A program made the translations under genes and the position numbers. The notes beneath the pieces are model-generated. The model made no database searches and was not told the DNA's origin. It worked only from the letters and a program-made list of their open reading frames with translations. Of a DNA stretch of 64,000 bases, positions 25,524 to 33,081 are shown in pieces (positions within the stretch are counted from its first letter, which is position 1; each line of letters opens with the position of its first letter). The stretch comes from Methylomonas sp. ZR1 (GTDB taxonomy: Bacteria; Pseudomonadota; Gammaproteobacteria; Methylococcales; Methylomonadaceae). Where the stretch lies: NCBI RefSeq assembly GCF_013141865.1, contig NZ_RCST01000001.1, positions 124,001 to 188,000 on the forward strand, read 5' to 3'.

Positions 25524-25654
25524 TTTTGGGTTGGACTTTTTTAAAAGCCCAGCCTAAAACCGACATGCCTAAACTGAAGGATTCCATGAGTTGTCCGGCG
25601 TCAACTCTCGTAGCCGACCATCATCAATGAACACCCCGTAACCACTAGGGTTAC
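25524..25654. other. Hairpins between repeat copy 2 and the YqaJ gene
   Basis: TTTTGGGTTGGACTTTT at 25524 pairs almost fully with AAAGCCCAGCCTAAAA ending at 25558. A second stem, GTAACC/GGTTAC, is at 25638-25654. They occupy the same position relative to repeat copy 2 as the hairpins at 19986-20089 do to copy 1. No gene is seen from 25335 to 25675 apart from these structures. Confidence 0.4.
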
Positions 25655-25675
25655 AGGATGTCTTGAATCTAACCC

Positions 25676-26677
25676 TCAAAACCAAAAGTCCACACCCACT
25701 AGGTCTTTCAAGGCTTGGGCATCGAATGGCACTTCGGCATGTTTACCGTCGTCGTCCCGGCAGGTCACCCGGACCCGCATGGCCGACGGTTTTCGATAGA
25801 CTTCCAGCGCCCCAGCCTGAACATCCGGTTGCAAGGCTTGCAGTGCCGCCTTGTAATCGATAGCACCCTGGCTTTGAAACCGGCTGATCCGTAACCCGGA
25901 ATGCTCCGCAGCCACGTAATCGCCCATCAACGCCACCAAGCTGTCTTCAATGCGCGACTGCTCCTCCTCCAACTGGTTGAGTTCACTTTTGAGATCCAGG
26001 ATGGTCAACGCCCGTTGCCGATACGTCGCCGCCAGTTGTTGCCATTGCCGTTCCGCCTCGCCATGCGGCAAATACAAATCGCGTTCGGGATCCTTATGTG
26101 GTTCCTTTTTCGATTTGATCGCCGACCAGAAGTCCATCGCGGACTCGACCAGGGCGGTGAGAAATCTCTCATCGCGCTGAATTTCAAACTCGATGTCCTG
26201 GCCTTGGTGGTAGAAAAACAAAAAGCCGCGTTGCGCTTCGGAAACCAGCAGTTGCTGTTGCACCTGGCACCAATACAGTTGATAGGCCTCGGACGCTTCC
26301 CGATTCAACAACACATCCAGAAACGTGGTTTCGTGCGGGCATTTGATTTCCACGGGTTCATTCAATTCGGACAAGCCATCGAACGAGGCCCGCATCAAGG
26401 GATACTGTTCTGATTCGCCGCACAGCGGCAACAACATCAGATCGTGTTTGTCTTCGAAGCGTTGCAAAGCCTCGGGCTCTTGCTGGATGCCGGCGCGGAT
26501 CAACGGGTTGTTGTCCAGGCTGGCTTCCAGCACCAGGCCGATTTTCTCTGCCCAGAGGCGCCACGGAGTTTTGTACGGTGAGCGATTCATGACGATGGCC
26601 GCTTCACTGGCACTGACGCCTTGTGAACGCCACTGCCGCCATGCGTCGGACCGTTGCGAAACGTCGACGACGTTCAT
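25676..26677 (-). CDS. YqaJ-type recombination exonuclease
   Basis: A 333-aa protein of the lambda-exonuclease/YqaJ family. N-terminal SASEAAIVMNRSPYKTPWRLW is the family signature. The PD-(D/E)xK core follows: GIQQEPEALQRFE, then EPVEIKCPH containing the catalytic E-x-K. These nucleases digest one strand of a double-strand end so that a RecT/Bet protein can anneal the other. The partner gene is at 27185-28240, as in SXT/R391 (exo and bet). The ATG overlaps the stop of the 111-aa gene upstream and there is no structured leader. It ends in VDFWF. Confidence 0.85.
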   Translation of the reverse strand: MNVVDVSQRSDAWRQWRSQGVSASEAAIVMNRSPYKTPWRLWAEKIGLVLEASLDNNPLIRAGIQQEPEALQRFEDKHDLMLLPLCGESEQYPLMRASFDGLSELNEPVEIKCPHETTFLDVLLNREASEAYQLYWCQVQQQLLVSEAQRGFLFFYHQGQDIEFEIQRDERFLTALVESAMDFWSAIKSKKEPHKDPERDLYLPHGEAERQWQQLAATYRQRALTILDLKSELNQLEEEQSRIEDSLVALMGDYVAAEHSGLRISRFQSQGAIDYKAALQALQPDVQAGALEVYRKPSAMRVRVTCRDDDGKHAEVPFDAQALKDLVGVDFWF

Positions 26678-27009
26678 TGCCAGGCATCCGGCAACTGAAT
26701 GTGGCAGCCTAACCGCAACGAAGGCACGCCGCGTTGGGTTAAATGCTGTTCACACCGCTTGGCCCAATGGAAATCGGCAAATAGCAACAACACAGCATCC
26801 GCAGTTGGCAATACCAAGCCGCCAAAGCTTTCCACCAAATGGTGTAATTCCGCTTTGGAGGGTTTGTCGACGTCTGCTACGGCTACGCCCGGTTTAATAC
26901 TGCGTTCTAAAAAGCCGCGCCCATGCCGGCGAATCACCGTGGGTGAGTCGTAACGCCGCCAATCGGTATGACACGGCAGACGATTTAACGATTGATCAAT
27001 TGCATTCAT
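26674..27009 (-). CDS. Hypothetical protein between bet and exo
   Basis: A 111-aa protein. The last 65 residues contain a ferredoxin-like or RRM-like pattern (LHHLVESFGGLVLPTADAVLLLFADFHWAKRCEQHL). I do not recognise the family. It overlaps the YqaJ gene by 4 bases, and its own leader covers the start codon, so it may be the translational entry point for the exonuclease. Confidence 0.65.
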   Translation of the reverse strand: MNAIDQSLNRLPCHTDWRRYDSPTVIRRHGRGFLERSIKPGVAVADVDKPSKAELHHLVESFGGLVLPTADAVLLLFADFHWAKRCEQHLTQRGVPSLRLGCHIQLPDAWQ

Positions 27010-27079
27010 GATCTCTCCTTACTAAAAACTCAGAGCATCATGAATCCCCACACGGGCGAGTCATGACGCCCTGAAGGGG
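27006..27079 (-). promoter_or_regulatory. Structured leader of the 111-aa protein gene
   Basis: The main hairpin (27046-27079) is CCCC-GGGCG/CGCCC-GGGG. GGGCGTCATGA in it (plus-strand 27061-27071) can pair with TCATGATGCTC over eleven bases with two G-U. The same segment (27032-27043) can pair with AGAGATCATGA (27006-27016), covering both the ribosome site and the ATG. Confidence 0.68.
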
Positions 27080-27184
27080 TGGTAGTTGAATGTGATGGAT
27101 GCTGAAATACAGCACACATCAATATGAAAATGGCCTAGCCGATTGCGTGACTAAGCAACAGGACAGCCCTATACAGTGAAATGA

Positions 27185-28240
27185 CTAACGGTTGGTACTC
27201 AAAGCCTGACGCGCCTGTGTCACAGCCATGTCCTTCGGTGACAATGGCGGCATGGCCGTCGCTTCAGATTGTTCCAATACCGGTGTGGTCCTGGGTTCAA
27301 CCTTAGAGACCTTGTCCAACTCGGCCAGAGCAAACGTCAGATTGATGCCTTTGAACTTCTGATGGGCATAGTCGTAGGCGGCTTTCCAGGCTCCTGCCCC
27401 CGCAGTACGTCTAACCAGTTCAGCGACTGCTTTTTGCACCTTGGGATGGATTTGCGACAGATCGATGACACGATTTGCATCAACGCCAGCATCGCCCCCA
27501 AAATCGTGATCGTCACTGCCAACCTCGGTTGCATTTACAACCGTGGCACTGCCATCGATCACGCTAGCGTCGGCAATATCGTCAAGGGTTTTGCCATCCA
27601 TTTCCTCGGCGGCATAACCGCATTCCTCCGGAAAGGCGGCCCTGAGCGACGCCGCTTTACCGCATTTGGATAATTGCCCCTTAGGGCGTTTGATCCACAT
27701 GGCGGTCGGCACTTGCGAGTGTTTACCACCGGCCGTGCTATAAGCCTCCAGCCAATAGACTTCCTCGGTAAAGGCGCAGCGTTTGCCGGCGACGATCCGG
27801 TACACAGTAACCGCCACCCATTCGGGAAAGGTCACGGTGACACTGGATTCCTGCCATTGCTCGTTGTCGTCCTTGTAGCGACCGGTAAAGGTTTTGGTGA
27901 TATCCGGACCCCAAATGGGTCTGTCCATGCCAGCCCAAACACCGGTTCGGGACGCGGTAGTCTGGATTTCCATGATGGACGGCCAGACGGTTTCGACATT
28001 ACGGCCTAACGCAGCACTCCACATCGGCACGATATGCACCGGCTTTTTGAAGATGTCGAGCTTGCGGGCCTTGCAATAATCCAGTGCCATTAGAATGGCT
28101 TCCGGGGTTTTTGCGGTTGGGAAAGTGACTTCCGTCAATACCTTCCACGACTGCTCGGATATGCCATAGCCTTGCTGGGCTGCCATCGGCATGGGTAAGT
28201 CGCGCGACTTAGGCGGATAATTTCGGTTTTGATTGCTCAT
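27185..28240 (-). CDS. bet: Bet/RecT-type single-strand annealing protein
   Basis: A 351-aa protein from the ATG at 28240, with AAGGAG upstream. The core (residues about 30-215) fits the lambda Bet family: FKKPVHIVPMWSAALGRN, TASRTGVWAGMDRP, and the closing KCGKAASLRAAFPEECGYAAEEM. The C-terminal 130 residues are more variable. It promotes strand annealing for recombination and replication of element DNA with the YqaJ-type exonuclease. SXT/R391 use their bet/exo pair to form hybrid ICEs. It is longer than lambda Bet (261 aa). Confidence 0.88.
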   Translation of the reverse strand: MSNQNRNYPPKSRDLPMPMAAQQGYGISEQSWKVLTEVTFPTAKTPEAILMALDYCKARKLDIFKKPVHIVPMWSAALGRNVETVWPSIMEIQTTASRTGVWAGMDRPIWGPDITKTFTGRYKDDNEQWQESSVTVTFPEWVAVTVYRIVAGKRCAFTEEVYWLEAYSTAGGKHSQVPTAMWIKRPKGQLSKCGKAASLRAAFPEECGYAAEEMDGKTLDDIADASVIDGSATVVNATEVGSDDHDFGGDAGVDANRVIDLSQIHPKVQKAVAELVRRTAGAGAWKAAYDYAHQKFKGINLTFALAELDKVSKVEPRTTPVLEQSEATAMPPLSPKDMAVTQARQALSTNR

Positions 28241-28310
28241 GGTGGGTCTCCTTATCAAAATGGGAACGCCATGGCCCCAACGGGGAGTGTCGTCCCCTTT
28301 GGGTTGAAAA
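28241..28310 (-). promoter_or_regulatory. Structured leader of bet
   Basis: The main hairpin (28276-28303) is CCCA-GGGGA/TCCCC-TGGG with loop CGACAC. GGGACG can pair with CGTTCCC downstream with one bulge. CATGG can alternatively pair with CCATG, which contains the start codon, enclosing the ribosome site AAGGAG. Confidence 0.6.
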
Positions 28311-28385
28311 GCCGTCACCGCATAAACGGGTCGGCAGTACGTAAAAATTTACCCGCGCTTGCGGCAGCCTATGTATCGCCTGGAT

Positions 28386-28814
28386 TTAGTTGAGCGGCAT
28401 ATCGGCATACTCGTCATCCCAATCGGCGTCTTCTGATGCCGGGTTCGATGAAGAACCGTTTACCGATGCAGGCGCTGTTGGGCGATCGAGTAGTTGCAAC
28501 TCATGCACAACCACTTCCGTGCGATAGCGTTTTTCGCCGTTCTTATCCCATTGTTGGGTGCGAAGAGTGCCTTCCACGTAGATCTTGCTGCCTTTTTTCA
28601 AAAGATCGCCGGCGGTATCGGCCAGTTTTTTAAAAAACACGACCCGATGCCATTCAGTTCGTTCCTGTTTGGCGTTTTTTGCATCTTTCCAAACCTCACT
28701 GGTTGCCAAACGCACCGCCACTACTTTGCCGCCGTTATTCGGTAAATACCGAATATCCGGATCGGCGCCGAGACGGCCCAGCAAGATGACTTTGTTTACA
28801 CCACGATTGGTCAT
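28386..28814 (-). CDS. ssb: Single-stranded DNA-binding protein of the element
   Basis: A 142-aa SSB with a clear OB fold (NKVILLGRLGADPDIRYLPNNG… WHRVVFFKKLADTAGDLLKKGS… YVEGTLRTQQW). The C-terminus is acidic but ends in DMPLN instead of the DDDIPF-like tip through which SSB recruits partners. SXT/R391-type elements carry an ssb next to bet and exo, as here. Several transcripts could start upstream, where the leader, repeat copy 3 and the divergent palindrome are found. Confidence 0.92.
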   Translation of the reverse strand: MTNRGVNKVILLGRLGADPDIRYLPNNGGKVVAVRLATSEVWKDAKNAKQERTEWHRVVFFKKLADTAGDLLKKGSKIYVEGTLRTQQWDKNGEKRYRTEVVVHELQLLDRPTAPASVNGSSSNPASEDADWDDEYADMPLN

Positions 28815-28935
28815 GATGATGTCCTCCTATCGGCCGCGCCCGACAAGTGAAAATGAAACCCACCTGCGCGGCGATGGGTCACATCCGGCAGGCACATTCC
28901 CGGCTAGGAATAAGCACTCCCAGACAGAATGAAAA
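28815..28935 (-). promoter_or_regulatory. Structured leader of ssb
   Basis: This copy is longer. ATTCC-TAGCC-GGGAAT forms the first hairpin. CCTGC/GCAGG and ACCCA/TGGGT interleave, suggesting a pseudoknot or alternative folds. GCCGCGC and GCGCGGC (7 bp) enclose the following region, and GATGT/ACATC can reach the bases just before the ATG. The basic theme, competing stems ahead of AGGAGG, is kept. Confidence 0.5.
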
Positions 28936-28959
28936 TTTAAAGCACAACCATCACATCAG

Positions 28960-29045
28960 GCTTGACGCACCTGACACGCCGATGGACAACCACCGTCGCC
29001 GCTTAAAAACGGAACGCCGACCGCAGTCGGATCAAGGCAATCATG
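28960..29045 (-). repeat. Intergenic structured repeat, copy 3
   Basis: On the minus strand: CCGAC-TGCG-GTCGG, CGTT, CCGTT-TTTA-AGCGG, a variable hairpin (GGTGG-TTGT-CCATC), then GTGTCAGGTGCGTCAAG. It precedes the ssb leader as copies 1 and 2 precede theirs. Confidence 0.65.
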
Positions 29046-29138
29046 AAAGATCAGCCGAGAAAATTAGAAAAACCGGCAAGCTGAACGCTAACCGATTCAA
29101 TTGGCAGGCATTGAAACAGAAAAATTAAAGGGTGCTCG

Positions 29139-29170
29139 TACAATAAAGGTCGAATTCGACCTTTATTGTA
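29139..29170. repeat. Perfect 32-bp palindrome in a divergent intergenic region
   Basis: Each arm is TACAATAAAGGTCGAA, with no spacer. It lies between the leftward ssb block and the rightward AcaB-like operon, 61 bases before the latter's ATG. A smaller stem, GCCAAA/TTTGGC, follows at 29176-29192. This is the expected place for an operator controlling both directions. Confidence 0.6.
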
Positions 29171-29231
29171 AAAAGGCCAAAAAAAATTTGGCTTACGATC
29201 ATGGCTCATTTATCCAACAGGGGAAACGGTC

Positions 29232-29912
29232 ATGTCCGAAACAGCTCCACAGCCCAAACCAGTCCAGCGTCGTGCCATTAGTCGGCCGATATTCGAGCGT
29301 ACGTTTAACATCAACAGCGAACAAGCCATTCGCGTCATCAGGAACAGCTATAACCGGTTGATGGTGTCCTTGTACGCGATCGACGTGATCCTGCGCATCA
29401 TCGGTCGGGAAGAAACCGTCGATGAAATCGAAAGCATCGTCGGCCAGATGATTGCTGACTGCGCGGAGCAACTGCAGCAGGAAAAACTACGATTAGAAAA
29501 ACTCAAGGCCGACAATGGCATCACCGAAACGCCGACGTACACGCACCCCAGGGAGTTTGTGGCGAAAATCGCCTCACCGCAGATTGCGCAATTCGTCGAG
29601 TTGATTCGATTGCTGGATCAATTGATGATTGTGATGGACACCTTGTGGCTATGCCAGGTCATCTCCAACAAACACTGCATTGATGCCCGTTACCAGTGGC
29701 AGCAACGGCTGCAGCGACTAGCCAATAAAATTGTGACAATGGAAAGACATGCGCATCAAGCAGCGTATGAACAAGGTCATGGTGAAGAGGTAAGATTGGC
29801 TCGGCAAGAGTCAGGACTGTTGGCTGAGCCGGAACGAATCTCAGAAGACGAGGATTCAATGGTTGATGACAATGAATTATCTCCAAGTTCGGAAAAGGTC
29901 GGCGATCGATGA
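29232..29912 (+). CDS. AcaB-like (DUF1845 / PFL_4669-type) ICE protein
   Basis: A 226-aa protein. The segment from residue 18 (RPIFERTFNINSEQAIRVIRNSYNRL) and the helical middle resemble the DUF1845/PFL_4669 family of ICE proteins, which includes AcaB, an activator of IncC plasmid transfer. The last 35 residues are acidic and disordered. GGGGAAA precedes the ATG. It heads a rightward two-gene operon, overlapping the next gene by 4 bases. With FlhDC-type activators on the same element, a role in the transfer switch is likely, though the family match is by eye. Confidence 0.55.
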   Translation: MSETAPQPKPVQRRAISRPIFERTFNINSEQAIRVIRNSYNRLMVSLYAIDVILRIIGREETVDEIESIVGQMIADCAEQLQQEKLRLEKLKADNGITETPTYTHPREFVAKIASPQIAQFVELIRLLDQLMIVMDTLWLCQVISNKHCIDARYQWQQRLQRLANKIVTMERHAHQAAYEQGHGEEVRLARQESGLLAEPERISEDEDSMVDDNELSPSSEKVGDR

Positions 29913-30109
29913 CTGCTAATACCAATGAAATATGCTTGAGGGTGCCGCTATCCGAACAGGAGGCTTGGGATTTTGCGCAATTTCTAAAGAGAACTGGATT
30001 TGCTGATTTTCGCAGTCAGGCCGCCAATGATGAAGAGGCTTATCGCATGTTGGCTGTGGCCGAAATGATCAGAATAAACCTGGAAGTACATGGAATAAAT
30101 CCGAGGTAA
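29909..30109 (+). CDS. Small acidic ICE protein (66 aa)
   Basis: A 66-aa protein whose ATG overlaps the upstream stop (ATGA). Its sequence (CLRVPLSEQEAWDFAQFLKRTGFADFR) looks like a compact helical domain. It is convergent with the NYN gene, whose stop is 10 bases beyond. The family is not named here, but coupling to the AcaB-like gene supports it as real. Confidence 0.65.
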   Translation: MTANTNEICLRVPLSEQEAWDFAQFLKRTGFADFRSQAANDEEAYRMLAVAEMIRINLEVHGINPR

Positions 30110-30118
30110 CCTGTGGTC

Positions 30119-31345
30119 TCATTCTCCGATCAATTTTTTGATGGTGTCTTTACTGATTGTTGATAGGGTCAGCTTTTTAATTTCCTTGGCTTTCAAATCC
30201 AAAGGCTGGTATTTACCCAGTTCCAGTAGCTTAGCGATAACCAGTTTGTCGGATTTCAATAAAAAATCCTTGAGTGTCATTTTTTTCACACGAACGGCAT
30301 CGACACCACCTTTAGCCTTTTCGGTATGTACCAGTCCCATGATCATAAAATACGCAAATGCTTTGTTCACGGTCGTTTTACTAATGTTCGGGTCAGCCTT
30401 ATGGCACAGATCGAATAAGGCCGTTCTAAACTGTGCCGGATCAGGATAAACATCCTTTAAGGCCACGGCGTGTTTGTAAATTGATTTTAGCCTATCGGCA
30501 TTGTCTGGCAGCGTATTGTATTTTTTTAACAGGGCTTTATAACCCTCCGCGCTGGCAACGACTTCGGTTTTTTCGGTCGGGTGGATTGGCTTTGCCAGAC
30601 TGGCGAAATTAATCGTACCGCTTTTGCTGACTTCAATGGCGTCGTTGGCGTTTAGATAATCGGTAAACGTTTTAAAGCCGTAATGCTTCTCGTCGAAGTC
30701 GGCCGCATGCTGCTTGAGCAAAGTCTTGATTTGCGAGGCATTGATCGGTGTGGGCGAGGCCTTCAAGTGGGCAATGACCAATTCATCAGCCTTTGCCCGC
30801 GTAAGCGTTGACTGGGCATTGGGTAATGGCTGTGGCGCCTGGGGTGCTTGGGGTGCTTGGGGCAGAACGTCATTATTGGTCAATGTGTTAATGACATCGT
30901 CGGTATAAATGAACCGAGTGCACGAGGTCTTTACGCATTCGCTCAATGTGGAATGCTGGCCAACGCCAATCACATCCTTGTCCATCTCCCGCAGTCGGCG
31001 AAACACTGGCGTAAAGTCTGAGTCGCCGGTAACCAGCACAAAACAGGAAATGTTCGGTAATTGCCAAGCGCATTCGATGACATCTACTGTCATCTGAATA
31101 TCCGCCGTATTCTTGCCGGTCACAGGATGGTAACAATGGATGAGTTCAAAACCCGCTTGATTGATAGCTGCTTGGTGCATCGCCAAATTGGGCTTACTCC
31201 AAACACCATAAGCGCGACGGATAATAATCTGGCCAAGCTGATTCAACTCTTCCATCAGCAATCTGACGCCGTCGTGCTTGATCCAATTCGTAACATTTTC
31301 GGCGTCAACGAATACCGCAATTCGATTGGCTTTTGGGTGAGTCAT
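30119..31345 (-). CDS. NYN-domain (PIN-like) RNase with OST-HTH domain
   Basis: A 408-aa protein. Residues 1-150 are a NYN domain: VFVDAENVTNW carries the first acidic residue, TADIQMTVD and LVTGDSDFTPVFRRLRE the others, so the metal site is complete. A proline linker (three QAP repeats near residue 170) is followed by an OST-HTH/LOTUS-type domain (residues about 190-255, ADELVIAHLKAS… YGFKTFTDYLNA). The remainder is helical. NYN/LOTUS proteins act on RNA. It begins the accessory region and is convergent with the AcaB-like operon. Confidence 0.82.
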   Translation of the reverse strand: MTHPKANRIAVFVDAENVTNWIKHDGVRLLMEELNQLGQIIIRRAYGVWSKPNLAMHQAAINQAGFELIHCYHPVTGKNTADIQMTVDVIECAWQLPNISCFVLVTGDSDFTPVFRRLREMDKDVIGVGQHSTLSECVKTSCTRFIYTDDVINTLTNNDVLPQAPQAPQAPQPLPNAQSTLTRAKADELVIAHLKASPTPINASQIKTLLKQHAADFDEKHYGFKTFTDYLNANDAIEVSKSGTINFASLAKPIHPTEKTEVVASAEGYKALLKKYNTLPDNADRLKSIYKHAVALKDVYPDPAQFRTALFDLCHKADPNISKTTVNKAFAYFMIMGLVHTEKAKGGVDAVRVKKMTLKDFLLKSDKLVIAKLLELGKYQPLDLKAKEIKKLTLSTISKDTIKKLIGE

Positions 31346-31452
31346 GGAGTGGAGGCAAAGTACAAGTAAAATAAATTAAAATTTTCAGGCTGAGCCCTGA
31401 TTTTCATCAATCCAACCCAAATTCGACCAGATTCGATTCAAGGATAAAATTT

Positions 31453-32499
31453 CTATGGCGACAGAATTAACCCAAGGCAATGTCTGCTCAAAGGTTCCGT
31501 AAGCTGTTTATCTACCCAGCTATGGGATCCAATGTTTATGCCTTGTTCATAAGCCCAATATGCCACCCGGTTTGAGCATTCCAGATCAGAGCTGAAATTA
31601 GTTAATTCGTAGACCATTTCCATATTATATCGAAGGTTTCTTTCGAGCCAATTATCGAGATGCCGTTCAGCCGCTAACATGTCAGATTTGTGCCGGTTAC
31701 AGGAGGCATGGGCTAGAACGAAGTTATGAGCTAAATCACGAGGATACTTTGACCAGGGTACGAAATGATCAACATCTGCCTGGTTAAGAAGGGTCGAGCC
31801 ACAATAGAAGCATTTATTGGATTGAATTTTTCGCAATAACTCAGAAACTTGAGTTAGGCATGATCGCGGGGTCTCAAACATAAAGGATTCTAGGGCATCG
31901 ACTTGTCCTAAGATCAGACTATTGCGTTTATTTTTTCGGATGTGTGTAATCCATCCAGCGCGGGCCAATTGTTGAATAAAGGAATGAAATGTTCTTAACA
32001 TCAGGGCTACGCCCTCATTGAGAACAATTTTTCCTGAAGGATTTGGGTATTCGTAAAGAAATGGAATTTGAGTGCCACCAAAATTCTGAAGATACTTAAC
32101 CGGCATTTCGGCAACAGTTCTAGCAATTGTGCGGAGTGTTGTCGACCAGCTAGCGTATTTTTTTGCCTCAGAAATCGTCGTAGCACCCTCTTGTCGTAAT
32201 CTTAGTAGCGCATTGACTACAGCCGTTTGTTTGCCCTGGTTCTGGTATAAAATTTCGGTGGCCGTTCCCGCTGTTCCCGACGAGTACGGTACTGTTTGCG
32301 GCCAGTACAATTCGGCGAATTTTTCTGCTATGGCAATCATTGGGACTTCGAGTTTCCCATCAACATGATCCGACTCGACCGAAATCTCTGCCAAAGCCAT
32401 TAGCAAAGCAAATTTGTAGGTTGCGACAAATTCACCTTCGTCAAAAAGACGCTGCAGTTGTTGCAGAAAAAGAAGTTGGCGTTCAGCACTTGGAATCAT
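31453..32499 (-). CDS. HNH endonuclease-like protein
   Basis: A 348-aa protein from the ATG at 32499, which overlaps the stop of the HIT gene (TAATG); an upstream TTG at 32508 is less likely. The HNH core is at about residues 235-285: CFYCGSTL, then ADVDHFVPWSKYP, then NFVLAHASCNRHKSD, which gives the zinc cysteines and catalytic His. The N-terminal 200 residues are helical and unrecognised. Translational coupling with a HIT hydrolase and the accessory location suggest a defence or conflict module. Confidence 0.82.
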   Translation of the reverse strand: MIPSAERQLLFLQQLQRLFDEGEFVATYKFALLMALAEISVESDHVDGKLEVPMIAIAEKFAELYWPQTVPYSSGTAGTATEILYQNQGKQTAVVNALLRLRQEGATTISEAKKYASWSTTLRTIARTVAEMPVKYLQNFGGTQIPFLYEYPNPSGKIVLNEGVALMLRTFHSFIQQLARAGWITHIRKNKRNSLILGQVDALESFMFETPRSCLTQVSELLRKIQSNKCFYCGSTLLNQADVDHFVPWSKYPRDLAHNFVLAHASCNRHKSDMLAAERHLDNWLERNLRYNMEMVYELTNFSSDLECSNRVAYWAYEQGINIGSHSWVDKQLTEPLSRHCLGLILSP

Positions 32500-32873
32500 T
32501 AAGACCAATACTTTGCTTTCTCAGGAATAATCCAACGAATGCCGCCCCGTGGGTCTTCTTGGTCGCCTGAATATCGGGGGATGAGATGTATATGCAGATG
32601 TGGCACTGTTTGCCCTGCTGATGGTCCATCATTAATTCCTATATTGTATCCATCCGGCTGAAACTCTTTATCCAAACCACGTTTAGATTCTTCCAGCAAT
32701 GAAAAAAGCGAGTCTCTTTCCTCGGGCTCTAGCTCAAAGAATGACCCAGTATGTCTTTGAGGGATAACCAATGTATGCCCGGGTGAAATGGGATAACCAT
32801 CCCGTATTACCATTCCAAGGGTATTTGATAAGATGATTCGCTCTTTCGGGAGAGTGCAAAATGGACAATTCAT
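32499..32873 (-). CDS. HIT-family hydrolase
   Basis: A 124-aa HIT protein. It starts with CPFC, a zinc pair often seen in this family, and carries the histidine triad in VPHLHIHLIPRY near residue 95. HIT enzymes hydrolyse nucleotide conjugates such as AMP-lysine or dinucleoside polyphosphates. Its stop overlaps the start of the HNH gene by 1 base, so the two are expressed together. Confidence 0.9.
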   Translation of the reverse strand: MNCPFCTLPKERIILSNTLGMVIRDGYPISPGHTLVIPQRHTGSFFELEPEERDSLFSLLEESKRGLDKEFQPDGYNIGINDGPSAGQTVPHLHIHLIPRYSGDQEDPRGGIRWIIPEKAKYWS

Positions 32874-33081
32874 ATTGATGTTTAAATTTCATTTGAATTA
32901 AACATATAGTAGCAATAAGTTTGGAGTAATTTCTCAGCGACTCATTTATAAGAACACGTGACGGACGCCGTATATAATCGACCGGTTTCGGACAGGGCTT
33001 AAAAAATATGTACTAAAGTAGTCAAAACGGCTTTCGTACATGTGTTATATTTCGTACATTCATTTCGGACGGTATTAGCGC

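Noticed and set aside
13519..28935. Leader hairpins read as ordinary intrinsic terminators
   Set aside because: Most lack a T-run after the stem, and the downstream strand pairs with the ribosome site; only the hairpins at 17359-17380 and 25087-25108 look like terminators.
13519..29045. The repeated intergenic elements as a CRISPR array
   Set aside because: Copies are kilobases apart with genes between them, differ in sequence and have no regular spacers; no cas genes are present.
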